64,000 bases of DNA from Thermoleophilaceae bacterium. Its GTDB lineage: Bacteria; Actinomycetota; Thermoleophilia; Solirubrobacterales; Thermoleophilaceae. The notes under the pieces were generated by a model, which saw only the letters and a program-made list of their open reading frames with translations, was not told the DNA's origin and made no database searches. Each line of letters begins with the position of its first letter. Position 1 is the stretch's first letter. Positions 16,460-24,935 of this stretch are shown here, in pieces. The DNA is taken from assembly GCA_030447905.1 (NCBI GenBank), contig JAUJNZ010000006.1, forward strand, positions 7,813 to 71,812, read 5' to 3'. The position numbers were made by a program, and so were the translations under genes.

Positions 16460-17821
16460 CTAGGGGAAGATCTCCGTCGTGCAGTCGCCCCCCGGCAGAT
16501 GGATCTCGTGCGGACGGGCCGGCCCCGTATCGAGCTTCGTGAAGTCGACGAAGAAACGTGGGTCGACGGCGTACGAGCCGTCCTCCTGGCGATCGAGCTT
16601 GGCCATCCAGCCCCGCAGGTCGGGGTAGAACTGGTTGTCCCACGAGGAGTACAGCGAGTTCGTCACGTACACCCGCTGGCCGTCGAGCGAGACCTGAAGC
16701 ATCTGGGGCCCGCCGGTCAACGCGCCCTCGGCGAGCGGGTGTCCGCCGTCGCGGCCGAGCAGGCCGCCGAGCCAGGTCTGCGAGCGCAGCCGGGGATGCT
16801 GGGGGTCTGAGACGTCGTAGTGGCGGAGGTCGCCGTGGAGCCAGTTCGAAAAGAACAAGTCCGTGTCGTTCATGGCCAGCACGAGGTCGGTGATCAGTCC
16901 GGGGACTCCGCCCTCGAGCGGCCAGCCGCCGAGCGCCTCGTTCTCGACGTCGATCACCTTGTGTGCTCCCCAGCCACCGTTGTCGCGCGAGAAGCGCACC
17001 ACGTTGCTCGACAGGGTCGCGCCGACGAACCCCTGCTCCGACTCGGGGTCGTGCTGCCAGCGGATCTCGAGCGGGATCAGACCCTCGTCGCCGAGATCGA
17101 CGGTCTGGGCCTTGCGCTTTGCGTCGAGATCCCAGAAATGGAGGCGCCGTCCGTACTTGCCGGCGGCGACGTCGGCCGGGTTGAAGCCTTCCCTGAACGT
17201 GTTCGGGGCCGCCCACTCCGAGGAGATCAGGGTGTTGGCGCGCGGCTGGTACCAGAAGTCGTACATGAACTCGACGCCGTCCTTGTCGTCCTCCCAGCGG
17301 CCGAGTACCGAGAAGTCTTTGGCGTCGAGCACGGCGAAGCCGCCCGGTGCGTTGCCGTCGACGTCGCCCAGCATGGAGATAGTGACCATGTCGCCGGGCA
17401 TGCAGTGCACGGTGTGCGGTGCCGTGTAGCCCGTCTTCTGCTTGATCTCCTCGGGCTCGATCACCTTGTCGAGGCGCGGCTCGCGGGGGTCGGTCACGTC
17501 GAGCACATGGATCCGCGACGAGCGGAAGCCGGGGACGATCAGCTTGTCGCGTGCGAGGCCGGAGTGGCACGCCGACGAGCACGCGTTCCAGCCGTAGTGG
17601 TGGAGCTCGTCGCCGATGTTCGGCATCGGCGTCCGGTGGACGATCTGCGAATAGGTCTCGGACTCGGGGTCGGTGTCCACCACGGCGATGAAGTCCGGCT
17701 CGTTGATGCCGGTGCCCTCGTAGAGGCAGGCGACGTAGGCGACCTCCTCGGGCGGCTGGCGCAGCGCCTCCTCCGGGGAGGCGTAACCGGGACCTTCGTG
17801 GGCATGGTCGGGGTGGCTCAT
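16460..17821 (-). CDS. selenium-binding protein SBP56 / methanethiol oxidase family
   Basis: A 453-aa beta-propeller of the SELENBP1/SBP56 family. The signature cysteines appear in WNACSSACHSGL (about residues 80-91), and conserved metal-ligand His residues sit in HHYGWN, TAPHTVHCMPGD and ARPHEIHLPGGDCT. Family members oxidise methanethiol to H2S, formaldehyde and H2O2 in bacteria and human. The family usually has CSSC; here the spacing is CSSAC. A strong site, AAGGAGG, lies 6 nt before ATG 17821. It is divergent from the carbonic anhydrase with 125 bp between starts. A sulfur role fits the tusA/dsrE pair further on, but no direct link is visible. Confidence 0.93.
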   Translation of the reverse strand: MSHPDHAHEGPGYASPEEALRQPPEEVAYVACLYEGTGINEPDFIAVVDTDPESETYSQIVHRTPMPNIGDELHHYGWNACSSACHSGLARDKLIVPGFRSSRIHVLDVTDPREPRLDKVIEPEEIKQKTGYTAPHTVHCMPGDMVTISMLGDVDGNAPGGFAVLDAKDFSVLGRWEDDKDGVEFMYDFWYQPRANTLISSEWAAPNTFREGFNPADVAAGKYGRRLHFWDLDAKRKAQTVDLGDEGLIPLEIRWQHDPESEQGFVGATLSSNVVRFSRDNGGWGAHKVIDVENEALGGWPLEGGVPGLITDLVLAMNDTDLFFSNWLHGDLRHYDVSDPQHPRLRSQTWLGGLLGRDGGHPLAEGALTGGPQMLQVSLDGQRVYVTNSLYSSWDNQFYPDLRGWMAKLDRQEDGSYAVDPRFFVDFTKLDTGPARPHEIHLPGGDCTTEIFP

Positions 17822-17910
17822 CGCTCGCCTCCTTGGCTCGGTTGGCTTCCTCGCCTCGCTACCGCACGTCCGGGTGCCGCGAAACGGCGGAAAAGTCGAT
17901 CGGGCTTACG

Positions 17911-17917
17911 TTATATA
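17911..17917 (+). promoter_or_regulatory. candidate -10 region of the carbonic anhydrase gene
   Basis: TTATATA lies about 30 bp before the start codon, in a near-palindrome ACGT-TATAT-ACGT (17908-17920). No good -35 box is present at the expected distance, so this may be an activator-dependent promoter or an operator. Identified by eye only. Confidence 0.3.
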
Positions 17918-17946
17918 CGTTGCTGATCCCGAGCAAAGGAGGCGCC

Positions 17947-18438
17947 GTGTCCGGCACCGACGAGCTACTCCAGAACAACGAGGCCTACGCCCGGGGCTTC
18001 GACAAGGGAGATCTTCCGATTCCACCCGCCACGAAGACGACGGTGGTCACGTGCATGGACGCGCGGGTGAACCCGTACGCCATGCTCGGCCTGGACGAGG
18101 GCGACGCCCACGTGATCCGCAACGCCGGCGGGGTCGTCACCGACGACGAGATCCGCTCCCTGGCCATCTCCCAGCGCCTCCTGGGCACCGAGGAGGTGAT
18201 GGTCATCCATCACACCGACTGCGGGATGCTGACCTTCACCGACGACGACTTCAGGCGCCAGCTCCAGGAGGAGACCGGCATCAAGCCCGCGTGGGCGGCC
18301 GAGACGTTCGTCGAGCTCGACGAGGACGTGCGCCAGTCGGTGGCGCGCATCAAGGCGAGCCCGTTCATCCCCCACAAGGACTCGGTGCGCGGGTTCGTGT
18401 ACGAGGTCGAGACGGGGCGGTTGCGAGAGGTCACGTAG
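17947..18438 (+). CDS. beta-class carbonic anhydrase
   Basis: A 163-aa enzyme. Zinc ligands and the catalytic dyad are visible as CMDARV (Cys36, Asp38, Arg40) and HHTDCG (His89, Cys92). It interconverts CO2 and bicarbonate in the cytosol. The short form without N-terminal extension matches the small actinobacterial beta-CAs (Rv1284 type), often annotated only as carbonic anhydrase-like. GTG at 17947 is preceded by AAAGGAGG, which fixes the start. It is divergent from the SBP56 gene and 121 bp ahead of the acyl-CoA ligase. Confidence 0.92.
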   Translation: MSGTDELLQNNEAYARGFDKGDLPIPPATKTTVVTCMDARVNPYAMLGLDEGDAHVIRNAGGVVTDDEIRSLAISQRLLGTEEVMVIHHTDCGMLTFTDDDFRRQLQEETGIKPAWAAETFVELDEDVRQSVARIKASPFIPHKDSVRGFVYEVETGRLREVT

Positions 18439-18559
18439 TCCTCGCGAGACCGCTTGACCCGCATCCGGCGGTCCAAGCCGATAGGGGCGCTCACGCCCAC
18501 GAGTCCTAGCGCCGGGCCATAGACTTGGCCTCCCAACCGAATCGGAGGACGACCGCCGC

Positions 18560-20068
18560 ATGGGAACGAACCTGGCCACCCTGCTCACCGACACCGCCGA
18601 GCGCCACGGCGACGGCGTAGCCCTCAAGCTCGACGACGCCGAGATCAGCTACCGGTTCCTCGACGAGGGGTCGGCGCGCGTGGCGGGCTTGCTCGAAAAG
18701 CACGGGTTCGAGCTCGGGGATCGGGTCGGGATCATGCTGCCGAACGTCCCCTACTTCCCCTTTGTCTACTACGGCGTCCTGCGCGCGGGTGGAGTCGTCG
18801 TCCCCGTGAACCCGCTGCTCAAGGGCCGCGAGGTCGGGTTCTACCTCGAGGACTCGGGCGCGAAGATCATCTTTGCCTGGCACGGCTTCCAGGAGGAGGC
18901 GACCGAGGGCGCGGACGAGGCCGGCGCCGACCTGATCGCCGTCGTCCCCGGCGAGTTCGAGAACCTCGTCCAGCACGCCGATCCGCTCCGCGACGTCGTC
19001 GACGTGGAGGACGACGACACGGCCGTGCTCCTCTACACCTCCGGCACCACCGGCAAGCCCAAGGGGGCCGAGCTCACCCACTCGAACCTCAGGCGCAACG
19101 TCGAGGTCACGCTGCAGACGCTGATCCAGATCGACGAGCACGACACCCTGCTCGGCGCGCTCCCGCTCTTTCATTCCTTCGGCCAGACCTGCGGACTCAA
19201 CTGCGGCGTGGCGGCGGGGGCTCGCCTCACCCTGCTCCCGCGCTTCGACGCCGATAAGGCGCTCGAGATCATCGAGCGCGACCGGGTGACGATCTTCGAG
19301 GGCGTGCCGACCATGTACGCCGCGATGCTGAACTCCGCCAAGAGGGAAGAGGTCGACCTCTCGTGCCTGCGCCTCTGCGTATCCGGCGGGGCGGCGATGC
19401 CCGGCGAGATCATGCGCGCCTTCGAAGAGCAGTTCGACTGCAAGGTGCTCGAGGGCTACGGCCTGTCGGAGACCTCACCCGTGGCGGCCTTCAACCACCC
19501 CGACCGCGAGCGCAAGGCGGGCTCGATCGGTACGCCGATCGAGGGGGTCGAGATGCGGGTCGTCGACGACAGCGGCAACGAGGTGCCTCAGGGCGAGGTC
19601 GGCGAGATCGCCATCAAGGGCCACAACATCATGAAGGGCTACTGGAATCGCCCCGACGCCACCGACGAGGCGATCGTGGATGGCTGGTTTCTCACCGGTG
19701 ACATGGCCTACGTCGACGAGGACGGCTTCTTCTTCATCGTCGACCGCAAGAAGGACATGGTCATCCGCGGGGGCTACAACGTCTACCCGCGCGAGATCGA
19801 GGAGGTCCTGTACGAGCACGGGGCGGTCGCCGAGTGCGCGGTCCTCGGCGTGCCCGACGACCAGATGGGCGAGGAGGTCGGCGCCGCGGTGGTCCTCAAG
19901 AGCGGGCAGGACGCGAGCGAGGACGACCTGCGCGAGTTCGTCAAGGACCAGGTCGCCGGCTACAAGTACCCGCGCCGGATCTGGTTCGAGGACGAGCTGC
20001 CCAAGGGGCCGACCGGCAAGATCCTGAAGAAGGACATCGAGGTACCGGAGGCGTTCAGGAGCAGCTGA
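18560..20068 (+). CDS. fadD: long-chain fatty-acid-CoA ligase (AMP-forming)
   Basis: A 502-aa adenylate-forming enzyme. The core motifs are in order: P-loop YTSGTTGKPKGAELTH (about 156-171), GYGLSET (about 305-311), TGDMAYVDEDGF, DRKKDMVIRGGYNVYPREIE hinge, and the C-terminal catalytic Lys in GPTGKILKK. It would activate a carboxylic acid to acyl-AMP and then acyl-CoA. The 502-residue length and the motif set fit medium/long-chain acyl-CoA ligases; substrate length cannot be told. GGAGG lies 11 nt before ATG 18560, a little far but usable. It stands upstream of the GT-C genes on the same strand. Confidence 0.9.
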   Translation: MGTNLATLLTDTAERHGDGVALKLDDAEISYRFLDEGSARVAGLLEKHGFELGDRVGIMLPNVPYFPFVYYGVLRAGGVVVPVNPLLKGREVGFYLEDSGAKIIFAWHGFQEEATEGADEAGADLIAVVPGEFENLVQHADPLRDVVDVEDDDTAVLLYTSGTTGKPKGAELTHSNLRRNVEVTLQTLIQIDEHDTLLGALPLFHSFGQTCGLNCGVAAGARLTLLPRFDADKALEIIERDRVTIFEGVPTMYAAMLNSAKREEVDLSCLRLCVSGGAAMPGEIMRAFEEQFDCKVLEGYGLSETSPVAAFNHPDRERKAGSIGTPIEGVEMRVVDDSGNEVPQGEVGEIAIKGHNIMKGYWNRPDATDEAIVDGWFLTGDMAYVDEDGFFFIVDRKKDMVIRGGYNVYPREIEEVLYEHGAVAECAVLGVPDDQMGEEVGAAVVLKSGQDASEDDLREFVKDQVAGYKYPRRIWFEDELPKGPTGKILKKDIEVPEAFRSS

Positions 20069-20138
20069 GGCTCAAGCAGCCGCTCGACCCCGTAACCGCC
20101 CCGTCCCCGCGTGCCGAGTCGCGAGACTGGCGAGCGAC

Positions 20139-21692
20139 ATGGGCGGTAGCGGCCTGATCACCTCCCGACCGCGCCCCGGCGGCTCGCCTCTGCTCTCTCG
20201 CACCGGGGTCGCTCGTCGATGCGAGGGAGGCGGGCTCGGCGCCGCGGTCGTCGTCTGCCTCGTCGTCGCCGCCCTGTCGCTGCTCCTGCCCGCGACCACT
20301 CCGACCTACGATCCTTGGGCCTGGCTGGTATGGGGCCGGGAGGTCGCCGTGCTCGACCTCGACACCCGCTTCGGGCCATCCTGGAAGCCGCTGCCCGTCT
20401 TGTTCACGACCCCGTTCTCGCTCTTTGGCGAGGCCGCCCCCGAGCTGTGGCTCGTCGTAGCACGCACCGGAGCCCTGCTGGGGCTCGTCGCCGCCTTCCG
20501 GCTCGCCCGCCGGCTCGGGGGGCCGCTAGCGGGGTCGCTCGCCGTGGTCATGCTCGCGGTCTCGGGTGGGTACCTGCGCGGCTCCGCGCTCGGGTACTCA
20601 GAGGGCCTGCTGGTGGCGTTGGTGCTCCTGGCGATCGAGCGTCACTTCGTGGGCCGGCGCGGGCAGGCGCTCGCGCTCGGCTTCGCCGCTGGGCTGCTGC
20701 GGCCTGAGACGTGGCCGTTCCTCGGCCTCTACGCGCTGTTCGTATTCGTCCGCGAGCCGCCGCTGCGTACCCTGGCGGGCGGGCTGATGGCGCTTCTGCC
20801 GGTCCTGTGGGTGGGGCCCGAGCTATGGGGGTCGGGCGAGCCGCTGCGCGCCGCCACCCGCGCTCAGGATCCGACGCTGTTCAGTCCGGCCTTTGCTGAG
20901 CGTCCAGCGCTGGCGCTGCTCGCCAAGGCCGATCGGGTCGTCTCGTGGCCGGTCAAGGGTGGGCTCCTGCTCGCCGCGAGCCTTGGCGTCCTGGGGGCGG
21001 GCATGGGCGGCCGGCGCGCCCGAGCCGGCGGCGAGTGGCTGCGCGCGAGCGTGGGTGATCGCAGGCGGGCACGCGGCACGCTCGCGCTCGTCGCAGGAGG
21101 AGCCGCCTGGTTCGCGCTCGTGGCCCTCATGACCGAGCTCGGGTACGCGGGCAACTCGCGGTACATGGCGGTGCCCGTGGCCGTCGCCTGCGTGGTCGGG
21201 GGGATCGGATTCGGGTGGCTCGGGCGCGCCTTCGCCGCCGTGCTGGACGGCGGGAGGGCAGGCAGCCGTCCGGGCTGGCCGGCGACGCTCGGCGCCTCCG
21301 CCCTGATCGCCACCGTCTGCGCCTCGCTCCTGCCCGGTCCGGTCGCGGTTCTCATCGAGGACTTCGGCGAGGCCCGCGCCGAGGCTGCGCTGCACGCCGA
21401 CCTTCCCGCCGCGATCGCCCGCGCCGGCGGCCGCACGCGCGTGCTCGCCTGTGGCAAGCCCGTAGCGACCGCGCTCCAGGTTCCCGTCGTGGCCTGGCAC
21501 CTCGGCGTTGCGACGGGGCGCGTGGACATCGTGCCCCGTCCTCCCGGCGTCCTCTTCCGCGGGCCCCCCGAGCTCCAGCCGCCGGACGCGCCGGCCCCGG
21601 CGCTCACGGCCGGCGGCTTCCGCCCGGTGGCGCAGGTGGGACGGTGGAGCGTTTCCGCCGCCTGCTCGCCGGGCGCGCCCGCCCGGAGCTGA
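20139..21692 (+). CDS. GT-C-like polytopic membrane protein
   Basis: A 517-aa protein with about ten membrane helices from residue 32 on. The first extracytoplasmic loop has TTPTYDPWAWLVWGREVA followed by FGPSWKPLPVLFTTPF, an arrangement seen in a conserved group of uncharacterised actinobacterial proteins; the Asp in YDPW is placed where GT-C enzymes have the catalytic acid. A C-terminal soluble portion includes a possible ligand domain (RTRVLACGKPVATALQ). Transfer of a sugar from a polyprenyl donor is likely but not shown. It is followed after 30 bp by a second GT-C gene on the same strand, suggesting one transcript. Confidence 0.7.
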   Translation: MGGSGLITSRPRPGGSPLLSRTGVARRCEGGGLGAAVVVCLVVAALSLLLPATTPTYDPWAWLVWGREVAVLDLDTRFGPSWKPLPVLFTTPFSLFGEAAPELWLVVARTGALLGLVAAFRLARRLGGPLAGSLAVVMLAVSGGYLRGSALGYSEGLLVALVLLAIERHFVGRRGQALALGFAAGLLRPETWPFLGLYALFVFVREPPLRTLAGGLMALLPVLWVGPELWGSGEPLRAATRAQDPTLFSPAFAERPALALLAKADRVVSWPVKGGLLLAASLGVLGAGMGGRRARAGGEWLRASVGDRRRARGTLALVAGGAAWFALVALMTELGYAGNSRYMAVPVAVACVVGGIGFGWLGRAFAAVLDGGRAGSRPGWPATLGASALIATVCASLLPGPVAVLIEDFGEARAEAALHADLPAAIARAGGRTRVLACGKPVATALQVPVVAWHLGVATGRVDIVPRPPGVLFRGPPELQPPDAPAPALTAGGFRPVAQVGRWSVSAACSPGAPARS

Positions 21693-21722
21693 GGGCGCGA
21701 CGGTCTATCGTTCCGCCCGCTC

Positions 21723-23279
21723 ATGGCCCCCCTCGCCCTCGCCCGCCGTCGGCTGGCCGGTGCCCGCCTGCCCACGACCCCGCTCGCGAGCGCGGGGCTC
21801 GTCACCGCGCTCGTGCTCGTCTCGCTCCTGCTGCGCTCTCGTGGTATCGGGGGCCCGTTGTGGATCGACGAGGGGCTATCGGTGGGGATCTCCTCCTTTC
21901 CCTTTCTCGAGATCCCATCGATCCTGCGCTTCGACGGCTCTCCGCCCCTCTACTACATGCTGCTGCACGCGTGGATGGAGATCTTCGGGCGCTCCGAGGG
22001 CGCCACGCACGTGCTTTCCCTGGTCTTCGCGCTCGCATCGATCCCCGTGGGGCTGTGGGCCGGGTGGAGCCTGTTCGGGTCGCGCGCCGGCTGGATATGC
22101 GCGGGCCTGTTCGCGCTCAACCCTTTCCTCACCGCGTACTCCCACGAGACGCGCATGTACTCGCTGATGGTCCTGCTCGGACTCGTCGCCACCGCGGCCT
22201 TCGTGCACGCCTTCGTGCTCGACCGTCGCCGCTTCGCGATCGTCTTCGGCGTCGTCCTTGCGCTGATGCTCTACACGCACAACTGGGCGCTCTTCTTCGT
22301 CGCTGCGAGCGGGGCCACGCTGCTCGCCGTGGCCCGCCGGCGAGGCGAGCAGCGCTGGTCGATCGTGCGCGACGGCAGCCTCGCCTTCGGGGCGGCGATC
22401 CTCGTCTGGCTGCCCTGGGTGCCGACGCTCGTCTTCCAGGCCACGAACACCGGAGCGCCGTGGTCCAACGTACCCACGGTGGGCGACGTGCAGGACGGGA
22501 TGGGCGCGGTCGTCGGAGGCCTCGGCCCCGCCATCGGGCTTCTGCTTGTGGCCGGTACCGGCGTGTCTCACGTCGTGCGCCGCCGCCGCAGCATCGAGCG
22601 GCTCGAGATGCTGACGCTGGCCGGCCTCGCCCTGGGGACGCTGCTGCTCGCCTGGGGAGCCTCTCAGGTCTCGCCCACGTGGGCCTTCCGGTACCTGGCC
22701 GTGGTCGTCGGGCCGCTGCTGCTGCTCACCGGCGTCGGCCTCGCGCGCGCGCGGCGCCAGGGCGTCGCGGCACTGGCGCTCGTCGCTCTGATGTGGCTTC
22801 CCCAGGGGGTCGCGCCCGAACCGCCCGCCAGCGAGAGGAGCGTCGTAGCCGAGGTCGAGCCGCTGCTCGGTCGCGGCGATCTAGTGGTCTCGACGCACCC
22901 CGAGCGCACGACCGTGCTCGACTACTACCTGCCCTCGGGCATGCGCTACCTCACGAGCCTCGGTCCGGTGAAGGACCCGCGCTACATGGACTGGCGCCAC
23001 GTGCTCGAGCGCCTGCGGGAGGCACGCGCCTCCAAGACGATCAAGCCGACGCTTGATAGCTTGGACGCGGGCAAGGACATCCTGCTCGTGCGACCGATCA
23101 CCGAGAGAAGATCCCAGTGGAAATCCCCGTGGACCGCGCTCGTGCGTAGACGCTCGGCGCAGTGGGCCAGACTCCTGCGTGAGGACCCGCGCTTCGTCCG
23201 GCGCGCCGTGTCGCCCGACGGCGCCTATGCGGCCACCAGCGGCGTACGGGCAACGCTGTACACGAAGGTCCACGACTAG
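21723..23279 (+). CDS. PMT/ArnT-like GT-C glycosyltransferase
   Basis: A 518-aa membrane protein of the GT39/GT83-like group. The first loop reads GPLWIDEGLSVGISSFPF then DGSPPLYYMLLHAWM, with the DE pair typical of the dolichol/undecaprenyl-phosphate sugar transferases; the second loop has YSHETRMYSLM. About eleven helices are followed by a soluble C-terminal domain of about 130 residues. It should use a polyprenol-phosphate sugar on the outer face of the membrane. It follows another GT-C-like gene by 30 bp and precedes the flavoprotein by 45 bp; with gpgS next, this block looks like envelope or glycolipid synthesis. Confidence 0.78.
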   Translation: MAPLALARRRLAGARLPTTPLASAGLVTALVLVSLLLRSRGIGGPLWIDEGLSVGISSFPFLEIPSILRFDGSPPLYYMLLHAWMEIFGRSEGATHVLSLVFALASIPVGLWAGWSLFGSRAGWICAGLFALNPFLTAYSHETRMYSLMVLLGLVATAAFVHAFVLDRRRFAIVFGVVLALMLYTHNWALFFVAASGATLLAVARRRGEQRWSIVRDGSLAFGAAILVWLPWVPTLVFQATNTGAPWSNVPTVGDVQDGMGAVVGGLGPAIGLLLVAGTGVSHVVRRRRSIERLEMLTLAGLALGTLLLAWGASQVSPTWAFRYLAVVVGPLLLLTGVGLARARRQGVAALALVALMWLPQGVAPEPPASERSVVAEVEPLLGRGDLVVSTHPERTTVLDYYLPSGMRYLTSLGPVKDPRYMDWRHVLERLREARASKTIKPTLDSLDAGKDILLVRPITERRSQWKSPWTALVRRRSAQWARLLREDPRFVRRAVSPDGAYAATSGVRATLYTKVHD

Positions 23280-23324
23280 CTCGCTGAGCGCCCGTCACGG
23301 CGCTTCCCCCTCCGACTCCCGCCT

Positions 23325-24839
23325 ATGACCGACACGATCGCGCCTCCCGACGAGCAGCCTCTCTCCGACAGCGACGGCCGTCCGACGGTCGTCCTGGGCG
23401 GCGGCCCGGCCGGGCTCACCGCCGGTTACCTGCTCGCCAAGCAAGGCCGTCCCGTCCTCGTCCTCGAGGCCGAGGACCAGGTCGGCGGACTCGCCAAGAC
23501 CGTCGAGCACGACGGCTATCGCTTCGACCTCGGCGGCCACCGGTTCTTCACCAAGGCCGAGGAGGTCGACGCCCTCTGGCACGAGGTCATGCGCGAGGAG
23601 TTCCTGCTGCGCCCGCGGATGTCGCGGATCTACTGGAACGGCAAGTTCCTCGACTACCCGCTCAACGGCACCGACGTGATCAAGAAGCTCGGGCCGATCG
23701 AGCTCACCCGCTCGTTCCTCTCCTACCTCCGCGCGGCGCTCTTTGCCCGCAAGGGGAACGAGCAGAACCTCGAGGAGTGGGTCTCGAACCGCTTCGGCAA
23801 GCGTTTGTTCACCCTGTTCTTCAAGTCCTACACCGAGAAGGTGTGGGGCGTCCCGACCACGGAGATCCGCGCCGAGTGGGCCGCGCAGCGCATCAAGGGA
23901 CTCTCCTTCTTCAGCGCCGCCAAGGCCGCCTTCTTCGGGAACAAGGGCAACAAGGTCAAGAGCCTGATCGACAAGTTCCACTACCCGCGCTTCGGTCCCG
24001 GTCAGATGTGGGACGCGATGACGGAGGAGATCGAGAGCCTCGGCGGGGAGGTCCGGCTCAACGCGCCCGTGCGCAAGCTGCGCGTCGAGAAAGGGCGGAT
24101 CGTCGAGGTCGAGGCCGGCGACGGGCGGATCCGCCCGGGGGCGGTCATCTCCTCCTTGCCGTTGCGGGCGATGGTCGGCCTGCTGTCCGAGGAGGCCGAC
24201 GGCGAGGTCGCCGAGGCCGCCCGCGGCCTGCGCTATCGCGACTTCCTGAGCGTCGCGCTCGTGCTCGACGGGGAGGACCTCTTCCCCGACAACTGGATCT
24301 ACATCCACGAGCCGGGCGTCGAGGTCGGACGGATCCAGAACTTCCGCTCCTGGAGCCCGTGGATGGTTCCCGACCCGTCGAAGGCGTGCGTCGGGCTCGA
24401 GTACTTCTGCTTCGCCGGGGACGAGCTCTGGACCATGGAGGATGACGAGCTCGTGCAGCTGGCCACGCGCGAGCTCGATCAACTCGGGCTGGCGTCGGCC
24501 GACAAGGTCGAGCGGGGATATGCGGTGCGGGTCCCGAAGGCGTACCCGATGTACGACGCCGACTACGCCGAGCGGGTCGAGAAGATCCGGGGCTTCCTCG
24601 AGCGCTTCGACAACCTCCAGCAGGTCGGGCGCAACGGGCTGCATCGCTACAACAACTCGGACCACTCGATGCTGACCGCGATCCGGGCCGTCGAGAACCT
24701 GACGAGCGGCACCGCCCACGACCTCTGGGCGGTCAACGCCGAGTCGGTCTACCACGAGGAGAAGGTCGAGGCGGAGCAGCCCTACCGGGAAGCGCCCGAG
24801 ACGCCCGCCATGGCCCAACCCCTCGCCAGCGAGAGCTAG
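23325..24839 (+). CDS. FAD-dependent amine oxidase/UDP-galactopyranose-mutase-like flavoprotein
   Basis: A 504-aa flavoprotein. The dinucleotide-binding motif VVLGGGPAGLTAGYLLAKQG (about 22-41) is followed by EAEDQVGGLAKT and FDLGGHRFFTK. The RMSRIYWNGKFLDYPL and YTEKVWGVPTTEI segments resemble the protoporphyrinogen-oxidase/UDP-galactopyranose mutase superfamily members that sit in polysaccharide clusters. The product of the reaction is unknown. Its place between GT-C genes and gpgS supports a role in sugar or lipid-carrier modification rather than haem synthesis. ATG at 23325 has no strong ribosome site. Confidence 0.8.
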   Translation: MTDTIAPPDEQPLSDSDGRPTVVLGGGPAGLTAGYLLAKQGRPVLVLEAEDQVGGLAKTVEHDGYRFDLGGHRFFTKAEEVDALWHEVMREEFLLRPRMSRIYWNGKFLDYPLNGTDVIKKLGPIELTRSFLSYLRAALFARKGNEQNLEEWVSNRFGKRLFTLFFKSYTEKVWGVPTTEIRAEWAAQRIKGLSFFSAAKAAFFGNKGNKVKSLIDKFHYPRFGPGQMWDAMTEEIESLGGEVRLNAPVRKLRVEKGRIVEVEAGDGRIRPGAVISSLPLRAMVGLLSEEADGEVAEAARGLRYRDFLSVALVLDGEDLFPDNWIYIHEPGVEVGRIQNFRSWSPWMVPDPSKACVGLEYFCFAGDELWTMEDDELVQLATRELDQLGLASADKVERGYAVRVPKAYPMYDADYAERVEKIRGFLERFDNLQQVGRNGLHRYNNSDHSMLTAIRAVENLTSGTAHDLWAVNAESVYHEEKVEAEQPYREAPETPAMAQPLASES

Positions 24840-24935
24840 CGTCGTCACCGGCCACGCGCCTTCACCGGGCCTCGGCTTCGCCTGAGGTCTCGCTCCCACC
24901 GTCTATCTCGACCGAAGCCTCTCGCTACCAGCCTC

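Noticed and set aside
17908-17920. ACGT-TATAT-ACGT as a defined operator
   Set aside because: The repeat is imperfect across its centre and short, so it is noted only as part of a candidate promoter region.
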